DNA from: an uncultured Actinomycetes bacterium
GTDB taxonomy: Bacteria; Actinomycetota; CALGFH01
DNA: 8,561 bases
NCBI GenBank assembly: GCA_937881255.1
Contig: CALGFH010000264.1
Coordinates: forward strand, 1 to 8,561
Reading direction: 5' to 3'
Below the pieces are notes generated by a model. It made no database searches. It had not been told where the DNA came from and was given only the letters and a program-made list of their open reading frames with translations. Below are positions 1 to 5,330 of this stretch, piece after piece. A program made the position numbers and the translations under genes. The stretch's first letter is position 1, and each line of letters starts with the position of its first letter.

Positions 1-706
1 CCGCCTCGCCCGCCTCGACCAGGCGGGGGAGCAGGCCGTGGCCGAAGTCCTTCAGCTCGCCGTCGCCGGCGGCCAGCTCGTCCAGGGTGTCGAGCAGCCG
101 CCGGGTCTCGAAGGCGAACACCTCGGTGGCGACCCGTGTGGTCGGTGGCTCCTCGGGCTTGTAGTGGAAGCCGCTGAGGCGCCCGTCCCTGGCCACCTCG
201 ACCACCCCCTGGCGGGACGCCTCCCGCTCGTCGGAGACCTCGGTGGTGACCACCGTCACCGCCGCCCCCCGGTCGCGGTGGCGGGCCAGCACCTCGCCGT
301 AGTCGAGCCGGTAGACGTGGTCGGCGCTGAGCACCAGCACCACCTCGGGGTCGTGCTCGGCGATCAGCTGGCGGTTGCGCCAGATGGCGTCGGCGTTGCC
401 CTCGTGGAAGCCGTCCTCCTCCCCGGCCCCGAGCTGGGGCGGGAGCAGGCGCAGGCCGCCGTAGGTCCGGTCCAGGTCCCAGGGGCGGCCGTTGGCCAGC
501 TCGTCGTTGAGCGACTGGAGCCGGTACTGCTGCAGCACCCAGACGTCCTCGATCCCCGAGTGGACGCAGTTGGACAGGGGGAAGTCGATCAGCCGGAACA
601 CGCCGGCGAAGGGGAGGGCCGGCTTGGCCCGCCGCTCGGTCAGCAGCTCCAGCCGGCTCCCCTCACCGCCGGCCATGACGAGCGCGAGCACCTTGGGCTT
701 GGGCAT
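1..706 (-). CDS. glgC: Glucose-1-phosphate adenylyltransferase family protein, partial (C-terminus cut by window edge)
   Basis: Cytoplasmic nucleotidyltransferase; the family makes ADP-glucose from glucose-1-phosphate and ATP for glycogen synthesis. The 235 residues seen cover the N-terminal Rossmann-like catalytic domain. The pyrophosphorylase signature GGEGSRL (residues 13-19) is followed by RAKPALPF (26-33), whose K28 aligns with the activator-site lysine of enterobacterial GlgC, and by IDFPLSNCVHSG (40-51). SADHVYRLDY (127-136) carries the metal-binding Asp (D129), and HYKPEEP (181-187) carries the likely sugar-phosphate-binding Lys (K183). Full-length GlgC is about 400 residues, so the rest, including the C-terminal beta-helix, lies beyond base 1. 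Two family motifs deviate: RLELLT lacks the usual Pro (RLxPLT), and GNADA (103-107) replaces GTADA. It lies 27 nt downstream of the cell-wall hydrolase on the same strand. The ATG has no clear Shine-Dalgarno but has TATGCT 8 nt upstream. The family is secure; a paralogue of non-glycogen function is possible. Confidence 0.88.
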   Translation of the reverse strand, partial: MPKPKVLALVMAGGEGSRLELLTERRAKPALPFAGVFRLIDFPLSNCVHSGIEDVWVLQQYRLQSLNDELANGRPWDLDRTYGGLRLLPPQLGAGEEDGFHEGNADAIWRNRQLIAEHDPEVVLVLSADHVYRLDYGEVLARHRDRGAAVTVVTTEVSDEREASRQGVVEVARDGRLSGFHYKPEEPPTTRVATEVFAFETRRLLDTLDELAAGDGELKDFGHGLLPRLVEAGEA

Positions 707-714
707 CGCCGCCC

Positions 715-720
715 AGCATA
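715..720 (-). promoter_or_regulatory. Candidate -10 hexamer (TATGCT) for a leaderless glgC transcript
   Basis: TATGCT on the minus strand fits the actinobacterial TAnnnT -10 pattern and ends 8 nt before the glgC ATG, which would put transcription start at or next to the start codon. No convincing -35 is seen. This would give glgC its own promoter despite the hydrolase gene just upstream. It is inferred from spacing only. Confidence 0.35.
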
Positions 721-733
721 GAGCAGACCCCGG

Positions 734-1732
734 CTAGTACCAGCCGTGGGAGAGCCAGAAGGCCCGGGCGTTCTCGGCCGTGCCGTAGCGGTCGCGGACG
801 TAGCCGCGGAACGCCTGCAGCTGGAGGGCGCAGTCGGTGGTGTCGGCGTTGGCCCCGAGGTAGTGGCGGCGCCCGTCGATCAGCAGCTGGCCAAGGCCGA
901 AGGCGGTGGAGCGGGGGTTGTCGGCGGTCGGGTCGCCGCCCGACTCCTTCATGATGATGAAGTACTCGGCGTCCGAGGTGCCGGACAGGTCGCACTTGCC
1001 GCCGCCGCGGACCTGGCCGGCCTGGCGCTGCTGGCGCTGCTGGAGGGTCACCCGCAGCACCCCGGCCTCGCCCTCGAGCCGGCGGATCTTGTCGTCAAGG
1101 GCGTCCTTGGCCTGGACCCGGAGGTCGCGCAGCTCCAGCGCCTGGTCGATCTTGCGGCTGATCTGGGCCCCGGCCCTGCGGGCGTCGACCTCGGCCTCGG
1201 ACAGGGACGAGCGGGCCAGGGCGTAGTCCTGCTGGGCGACGATCAGGTCGGCCAGCGAGTTGTTGCTCTCCTTGGCCAGGTGGTCGAGGATCGCCACCTG
1301 CCCCAGGAGCTGGTCGGCCTTGCCGCTCTGGACCAGGGCGGCCAGCCCGGCCGGGTCGCCGGCGATGTAGATGCCGCGGGCCCGGTCGCCGAGGATGCGG
1401 CGCAGCCGGTCGACCCGCTCGGTGGCGTCGGCCAGGGCGGCGGTGGCCCGGACCCCGCGGGCGTGGGCGTCGAGGCGCTGCTGCTCGGCCTGGGCGAGCT
1501 CGTTCTCGGCCTGGTCGAGGGCCTGGTTGGCCCGGTCGAGGGCGGCGGCGAGCTTCTTGGCGTCGGCCTTGGCGTTGGCCAGGGTGGCCTTCACCTTCTT
1601 GAGCTCGGAGGGGATGTCGGTCCCCTCCTGCGCGCCGGCGAACTGGGGCAGCAGCAAGGAGGCCACGGCGGCCCCGGCCGCGACCACGGCCAGCCACCGC
1701 GGCACCCGTGCACGTCGGTAGGGCGCCACCAT
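734..1732 (-). CDS. Secreted cell-wall hydrolase: coiled-coil domain plus C-terminal lysozyme-like (SLT/Rpf-like) domain
   Basis: 332 residues. A basic start (RRARVPR, 6-12), a hydrophobic stretch at about 13-33 and a likely signal-peptidase cut after AGA (32-34) indicate export. Residues about 40-240 are Ala/Leu/Glu/Gln-rich heptads in two segments split by a less helical part (about 119-150), like the PcsB/CwlO/RipA-type N-terminal coiled coils that control wall hydrolases. Residues about 245-332 form a small lysozyme-like domain: KESGGDP (262-268), with E263 the likely catalytic acid, then STAFGLGQLL (275-284) and the ending AFWLSHGWY. This pattern is shared with transglycosylase/resuscitation-promoting-factor and aggregation-promoting-factor domains that cut peptidoglycan glycan strands. 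C247 and C301 could form a disulfide. The gene is divergent from the exonuclease. Its ATG has no good Shine-Dalgarno. The fold assignment is good; substrate and partner are unknown. Confidence 0.8.
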   Translation of the reverse strand: MVAPYRRARVPRWLAVVAAGAAVASLLLPQFAGAQEGTDIPSELKKVKATLANAKADAKKLAAALDRANQALDQAENELAQAEQQRLDAHARGVRATAALADATERVDRLRRILGDRARGIYIAGDPAGLAALVQSGKADQLLGQVAILDHLAKESNNSLADLIVAQQDYALARSSLSEAEVDARRAGAQISRKIDQALELRDLRVQAKDALDDKIRRLEGEAGVLRVTLQQRQQRQAGQVRGGGKCDLSGTSDAEYFIIMKESGGDPTADNPRSTAFGLGQLLIDGRRHYLGANADTTDCALQLQAFRGYVRDRYGTAENARAFWLSHGWY

Positions 1733-1756
1733 CTTCTGAGAGCCGCTCCCTGAGGG

Positions 1757-1773
1757 GGTTCGGGAACCGGTTC
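1757..1773. repeat. Overlapping dyad GGTTC-GG-GAACC-GGTTC
   Basis: The central GAACC (1764-1768) is the reverse complement of both flanking GGTTC copies (1757-1761 and 1769-1773). This gives a perfect 10-bp palindrome, GAACCGGTTC (1764-1773), and an overlapping inverted repeat with a 2-bp centre. It lies 25-41 bp upstream of the hydrolase start. It could be an operator or part of that gene's 5' leader; no regulator can be named. Confidence 0.4.
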
Positions 1774-1797
1774 GCCCGCGGCTGGGGGACCGCAGAC

Positions 1798-1831
1798 GGT
1801 GAGGTTCTTACCACATCACCCTCCGTGAGGG
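1798..1831. repeat. GTGAGG direct repeats with intervening TCACC (operator-like)
   Basis: GTGAGG occurs at 1799-1804 and 1825-1830. Between them TCACC (1816-1820) pairs with GGTGA (1798-1802), and its TCAC (1816-1819) also pairs with GTGA (1825-1828). CCCTC (1819-1823) and GAGGG (1827-1831) form a 5-bp stem with a 3-nt loop, followed on the plus strand by AAAATT. It is not a terminator for either gene by position. It may be an operator near the exonuclease promoter. Confidence 0.3.
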
Positions 1832-1861
1832 AAAATTCCACCGCCGCCGGGCCGGGCGTGG

Positions 1862-1867
1862 CATGCT
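1862..1867 (+). promoter_or_regulatory. Weak -10-like hexamer (CATGCT) just upstream of the exonuclease start
   Basis: CATGCT differs from TAnnnT at one position and ends 6 nt before the ATG. It resembles the arrangement before glgC and the Ddn-like gene. There is no Shine-Dalgarno between it and the start, so a leaderless transcript is possible. Confidence 0.2.
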
Positions 1868-1873
1868 GCCGCC

Positions 1874-2773
1874 ATGCCCGACCAGATGACCCGCCTCGTG
1901 GTCGACTCGCCCAGCCTGTTCTACCGGGCGTTCTTCGCCCTGCCCAAGTCGATCAAGGGCCCGGACGGGAACTCGGTGAACGCCATCCGCGGCTACCTGG
2001 ACATGGTCTCGCGGGTGCTGGTCGACCGGCGCCCACGGGCGGTGGCGAACGTGTTCGACGCCGACTGGCGGCCCCAGTGGCGGGTCGACCTGTACGCCGG
2101 CTACAAGTCGAAACGGGCCGACGACCCGCCCGAGCTGCCCGGCCAGGTCCCGCTGCTGCTGGAGGTGCTGGACGCGGCCGGCCTGCCGGTGGCCGAGGCC
2201 GCCGGCTACGAGGCCGACGACGTCATCGGGACGATCGCCGCCGCCGCCGGGCCGGAGGAGCGCCTGGCCGTCCTCACCGGCGACCGGGACCTGTTCCAGG
2301 TGGTCCGCGACCCGCAGGTCTGGGTGCTGTACCCCCTCAAGGGCACCTCGTCGCTGGCCACCATGGACGCGGCCGGGGTGGCCGCCAAGGCCAAGGTCCC
2401 GCCCGAGCGCTACGTCGACCTGGCCATCCTCCGCGGCGACCCCTCCGACGGCCTGCCCGGGGTGCCCGGGATCGGCGAGAAGACCGCCGCCACCCTGGTC
2501 GCCGACCACCCCGACCTGGACGCCCTGCTGGCCGCGGCCGAGGCGGGCCGCCTCACCCCCCGCCTCAACGCCGCCCTGACCGCCAGCGCCGGCTACATCG
2601 AGGCCATGCGCAAGGTCGCCGCGGTGGCCACCGACGTCCGCTACCGGATCAGCGACCCCCACCCGCCCGACCGCCAGCGCCTGGCCGCCCTGGCCACGGC
2701 CAACGCCATCGAGGGCCCGGTGGAGCGGATGCTGGCCGCGATGGAGCAGGCGGGACTGGCCGACCCGGCCTGA
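1874..2773 (+). CDS. Stand-alone 5'-3' exonuclease / flap endonuclease (FEN-like, PolA N-domain type)
   Basis: 299 residues, matching the stand-alone actinobacterial exonucleases (FenA/Rv2090 type) that resemble the 5'-nuclease domain of DNA polymerase I without the polymerase. They cut 5' flaps and primer remnants during replication and repair, using two active-site metals. The metal ligands are all visible: D11 (LVVDSPSLFYRAF region), D62/D64 in VFDAD (60-64), E113/D115/D116 in GYEADDVIG (111-119), D137/D139 in LTGDRDLF (134-141), and D189/D192 in RGDPSDG (187-193). The helix-three-turn-helix DNA-binding element GLPGVPGIGEKTA follows (193-205). YKSKR (77-81) is the basic helical-arch segment. 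The start could be M1 or M5; neither has a Shine-Dalgarno, and M1 is given because it is the first ATG. The gene is divergent from the hydrolase and convergent with the DUF742 gene. The protein looks intact and active. Confidence 0.93.
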   Translation: MPDQMTRLVVDSPSLFYRAFFALPKSIKGPDGNSVNAIRGYLDMVSRVLVDRRPRAVANVFDADWRPQWRVDLYAGYKSKRADDPPELPGQVPLLLEVLDAAGLPVAEAAGYEADDVIGTIAAAAGPEERLAVLTGDRDLFQVVRDPQVWVLYPLKGTSSLATMDAAGVAAKAKVPPERYVDLAILRGDPSDGLPGVPGIGEKTAATLVADHPDLDALLAAAEAGRLTPRLNAALTASAGYIEAMRKVAAVATDVRYRISDPHPPDRQRLAALATANAIEGPVERMLAAMEQAGLADPA

Positions 2774-2779
2774 CGCCGG
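2765..2779. terminator. Small hairpin at the convergent gene junction (possible weak bidirectional terminator)
   Basis: CCGGC (2765-2769) and GCCGG (2775-2779) form a 5-bp stem with a 5-nt loop that includes the exonuclease stop codon. There is no T-tract on either side, so intrinsic termination would be weak. The two stops are separated by only 6 bp, so the transcripts probably overlap. Confidence 0.2.
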
Positions 2780-3139
2780 CTACAGCTTCTGGAGGCCGTG
2801 CAGGACCTGCTCGAGCAGGGCGACGTTGGGGCTTCCGGCGTGGCTCGGGGCCCGGTGGACGGTGACCATGCCGTGGGTGGCCAGGTCGCCGACCAGCACC
2901 CGGGTGACCCCCAGGGGCAGGTCGACCCGGGCGGCCAGCTCGGCCACGGACAGGGTCTCGCGGCAGGCCAGGGCGATCGACCGGTGCTCCAGGCTGAGCC
3001 AGGGGGGCGGGTCGGTGGCCGAGGCGGCGCCGATGAGGTCCTCGATGGCCAGGTCGTGCCCGGTCGGCTCGGTCCGGCCCTCGGTCATGGCGTACGGCCG
3101 CAGGAACGGGCCAGGGTCGGCCTCGTAGCGGCCGGTCAT
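2780..3139 (-). CDS. DUF742 family protein (CvnC-like conservon component)
   Basis: 119 residues, a usual length for DUF742. The N-terminal signature FLRPYAMTEGRTEP (12-25) is followed by a hydrophobic segment and LSLEHRSIALACRETLSVAELAARV (48-72 region). LPLGVTRVLVGDLATHGMV (74-92) then resembles a winged-helix core, ending in VHR and a Leu-rich tail. In Streptomyces conservons the CvnC protein works at the membrane with a CvnA kinase-like protein, a roadblock CvnB and a GTPase CvnD, forming a G-protein-like signalling complex; its biochemical role is poorly defined. Here it follows the CvnA-like gene by 30 nt on the same strand, so co-transcription is likely. No roadblock or GTPase gene adjoins it. 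A strong Shine-Dalgarno (AGGGGGGA, 3154 down to 3147) sits 7 nt before the ATG and fixes the start. A winged helix could also mean DNA binding; this is unproven. Confidence 0.88.
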   Translation of the reverse strand: MTGRYEADPGPFLRPYAMTEGRTEPTGHDLAIEDLIGAASATDPPPWLSLEHRSIALACRETLSVAELAARVDLPLGVTRVLVGDLATHGMVTVHRAPSHAGSPNVALLEQVLHGLQKL

Positions 3140-3146
3140 CGATCGG

Positions 3147-3154
3147 TCCCCCCT
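3147..3154 (-). promoter_or_regulatory. Strong Shine-Dalgarno for the DUF742 gene
   Basis: AGGGGGGA on the minus strand with a 7-nt spacer to the ATG at 3139. It lies wholly in the 30-nt gap after the CvnA-like stop. It stands out because the upstream kinase gene has no visible Shine-Dalgarno, so the DUF742 protein may be made at a higher rate than the kinase. Confidence 0.7.
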
Positions 3155-3169
3155 GGTCGCGCCCGCTGG

Positions 3170-5242
3170 CTATCCGGCCATGCCATTGTCGCGCCCCGCC
3201 CCGGGGGATTTGACGGCGAACGCCCGCGGCACCGGGGTCGGCACCGGCTCGCCCCGCTCCCCCGGGGCACCCCTGCGGGGCTCCCCGGGGTCATCCGGGG
3301 CCGGCCCGACCTCGGGGTGCCCGGTCCCCGCCCGCTCCATCTCGGTCTCCGGCCCCCCGAGCAGGCTCGCCGGCAGCAGCACCAGCGCCGCCACCCCGCC
3401 GAACCAGGAGCGGCGCAGCCGCACCTTGATGCTGTGGCGGGAGGCCAGGCGGCCGACCACGTAGAAACCGAGCCGCTGGGCGCTGGCCAGGTCGATGGTG
3501 GTCGGCTTGGCCAGCTGCTCGTTGGCCAGCTCCAGCTCCTCGTCGGACATGCCGATGCCCTGGTCCTCGACCTCCAGCAGGTAGCCGTGGGCGGCCGGCT
3601 CGCCCGACACCTGGACCCGGGTCCCGGGGGGCGAGAACGCGGCCGCGTTCTCGATCAGCTCGGCCAGCAGGTGGATCACGTCGGAGACGGCATGGCCGAC
3701 GATCCGCACGTCGGCCATGGGCATGACCCCGACCCGGTTGTAGTCCTCGATCTCGGCCGAGGCGGCCCGGATCACCCGGGGCAGGGGCACCGGCTCGCTC
3801 CAGCGCCGCACCGGCTCGGCGCCCGACAGCACCAGCAGGTTCTCGGCGTTGCGGCGCATCCGGGTGGCCAGGTGGTCGAGGCGGAACAGGCTGCGCAGCT
3901 GCTGGGGGTCGGCCTCGGTCCGCTCCAGCTCGTCCAGCAGCTCCAGCTGCCGGTGGACCAGCGCCTGGAGGCGCCGGCCGAGGCTGAGGAACATGTCGGC
4001 CACGCTGCGGCGCAGGGCCGCCTGCTCGGCCGCGACCCGCACCGCGGTCGAGTGGACGGCATCGAAGGCCCTGGCCACCTGGCCGATCTCGTCGCGGTCG
4101 CGGATGCCGATGGGCTGGGTCTCGGCGGTCAGGTCGACCGGCTCGGCCCGCTGGAGCCGCTCGACCACCCCGGGCAGCTGGCTGTGGGCGACCTCCTCGG
4201 CCGAGGACCGCAGCAGCCCCAGCGGCCGCAGCAGCGACCGCACCACGACCAGGGACAGCCCGATGGCCAGGGCCAGGACGACCAGGACGGCGGCGGCGTC
4301 GAGGCCGGCCCGGGTGCGGGCGGCCGTCTCGTCGTCCCGGCTGGCCTCGACCGCGGCCGCGCCCAGCTGGTTCTCGACCCGGCGCAGCAGGTCGATCTCG
4401 GTGGAGTTGACCGTCCACCACTCGGCCGGGTCGAGCTCCAGCCGGGACGCGTCCTCGCTGGCGATGGCCTCCGCCTGGAGCTCCCTGGCCCGCTGGACCT
4501 CGGGGCCGACCAGGGTGTCGACGAAGGTGGCCCGCTGGGCGTCGTCGGCGGCCGCCCGGAACTCCGACAGCAGCACCGCCCGGGTGGAGAGGGTCGAGGT
4601 GAAGCGCCGGAACTCGCCGGGGCCGAAGCTGCCCTTGTCCAGCACCTCCGAGACCTGCTCGCGCTCCAGGGCGGCCAGCTCCTTGATCCGGGAGACGGCC
4701 ACGAACGCCCCCACCCGCTGGGCCAGCTGGGGGTCGGCGATGCCGGTGATCAGCCCGCGGTTGGTGTTGAGCAGGTCGGCGATGGTGGTGTTGTAGGCGT
4801 CGAGGGCGGCCCCCGGGGCGATCGACCCCTGGTTGACGTCCTGGCGCAGGTCGGTCAGCCCGCCCAGCCGGTTGGTGGCCGAGGCCAGCTCGTCGGCGGC
4901 GGCCGGGGCCAGGGCGTCGACGTCGAGCCCGGCGGCGCTCTCCCGGTAGGCGGCCAGGGCGCGGTTGGTGGTGGCCCGCTGCTCGCGCACCCCGGGGGAG
5001 CGCCGGCCGGCGAGCAGCCCACCCAGGGTCAGGCCGCGCTCGCGCTGGAGCTCGTGGGCCAGGGCGGTGCCGCGCAGGGCGAACTCGGTCAGGCCACGCA
5101 CCTGGGCGGCCTGACGGCTGGTCGAGACGCTCGACCCGATGCGGAGCCCGGCCAGCAGCAGGAGGGCCGCGACGGGCAGCAGGAGGATCAGCGCGATCTT
5201 GGGGCGGAGGGACAGGTTGCCGAGCACCGACCCAACTTTCAT
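3170..5242 (-). CDS. CvnA-like membrane sensor histidine kinase with NIT-type (nitrate/nitrite-sensing) extracellular domain
   Basis: 690 residues. TM1 is at about 16-32. A large helical extracytoplasmic region at about 45-305 resembles the nitrate- and nitrite-sensing (NIT) domain, with LAHELQRERG (61-70) and a repeat-like half around 180-300. TM2 is at about 316-335, a HAMP-like linker at about 336-405, and a dimerisation helix with candidate phospho-acceptor H457 in FRLDHLATRMRRNAENLL (453-470). The ATPase follows: N box ELIENAAAFSPP (528-539, N532), G1 VEDQGIGM (558-565), G2 LGFYVVGRLA (591-600), ending FGGVAALVLLP. The tail (about 628-690) is Pro/Gly/Glu-rich and probably disordered, with collagen-like GEPRRGAPGERGEP. 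This architecture is that of conservon CvnA kinases, which sense an outside signal and act on partner proteins rather than a classic response regulator. It is followed by the DUF742 gene and divergent from a substrate-binding lipoprotein. The ATG lacks a Shine-Dalgarno. The NIT ligand is unknown. Confidence 0.88.
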   Translation of the reverse strand: MKVGSVLGNLSLRPKIALILLLPVAALLLLAGLRIGSSVSTSRQAAQVRGLTEFALRGTALAHELQRERGLTLGGLLAGRRSPGVREQRATTNRALAAYRESAAGLDVDALAPAAADELASATNRLGGLTDLRQDVNQGSIAPGAALDAYNTTIADLLNTNRGLITGIADPQLAQRVGAFVAVSRIKELAALEREQVSEVLDKGSFGPGEFRRFTSTLSTRAVLLSEFRAAADDAQRATFVDTLVGPEVQRARELQAEAIASEDASRLELDPAEWWTVNSTEIDLLRRVENQLGAAAVEASRDDETAARTRAGLDAAAVLVVLALAIGLSLVVVRSLLRPLGLLRSSAEEVAHSQLPGVVERLQRAEPVDLTAETQPIGIRDRDEIGQVARAFDAVHSTAVRVAAEQAALRRSVADMFLSLGRRLQALVHRQLELLDELERTEADPQQLRSLFRLDHLATRMRRNAENLLVLSGAEPVRRWSEPVPLPRVIRAASAEIEDYNRVGVMPMADVRIVGHAVSDVIHLLAELIENAAAFSPPGTRVQVSGEPAAHGYLLEVEDQGIGMSDEELELANEQLAKPTTIDLASAQRLGFYVVGRLASRHSIKVRLRRSWFGGVAALVLLPASLLGGPETEMERAGTGHPEVGPAPDDPGEPRRGAPGERGEPVPTPVPRAFAVKSPGAGRDNGMAG

Positions 5243-5330
5243 GGGGACGACGGGTCGATCGACACGGAGCAGGTGGGGACCGTAGTACGCTTCGTGCCTT
5301 CAGAGAGCGGAAACTGTCACAACGTGGTGG
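5243..5330. promoter_or_regulatory. Divergent promoter region between CvnA-like kinase and substrate-binding lipoprotein
   Basis: These 88 bp serve both genes. They hold a 10-bp palindrome GTCGATCGAC (5254-5263) just before the kinase ATG. Two opposed -10-like hexamers lie almost on top of each other: TACGGT on the minus strand (5284 down to 5279) and TACGCT on the plus strand (5286-5291), around the odd-length palindrome CGTAGTACG (5281-5289). Neither has a good -35. If both are real, the two promoters could not be occupied at once. Confidence 0.4.
5254..5263. repeat. Perfect palindrome GTCGATCGAC upstream of the kinase start
   Basis: A 10-bp perfect palindrome ending 12 nt from the kinase ATG, downstream of the inferred transcription start on the minus strand. 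It is a possible operator. Its short length in GC-rich DNA means it could occur by chance. Confidence 0.25.

Larger units (their letters stand above)
1733..1873. promoter_or_regulatory. Divergent promoter region between cell-wall hydrolase and exonuclease
   Basis: This 141-bp non-coding stretch must hold the start sites of both divergent genes. It contains an A/T-rich patch (GAAAATTCC, 1831-1839) in otherwise very GC-rich DNA, a GGTTC/GAACC/GGTTC repeat cluster near the hydrolase start, and GTGAGG/TCACC repeats near the exonuclease. I see no convincing -35/-10 pair on either strand. Confidence 0.5.

Noticed and set aside
38..721. Plus-strand frame over the left edge
   Set aside because: It is antisense to the GlgC-family gene, whose motifs on the minus strand are unmistakable.
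1764..1773. GAACCGGTTC as an actinobacterial LexA (SOS) box near the exonuclease gene
   Set aside because: The SOS box is GAAC-N4-GTTC; here the spacer is 2 bp. It is also nearer the hydrolase start than the exonuclease.
1733..1873. c-di-AMP (ydaO-type) riboswitch in front of the Rpf/SLT-like hydrolase gene
   Set aside because: Such leaders are known before actinobacterial wall hydrolases, and CCCGAACCC here is suggestive. The conserved GGGGAACC/GGGGUGAAUC core is not found, and the room is short for a riboswitch plus promoters. A covariance-model search would settle it.
3140..3169. Roadblock (CvnB) gene or remnant between kinase and DUF742
   Set aside because: The gap is 30 nt and is mostly Shine-Dalgarno; there is no room for a remnant that could be recognised.
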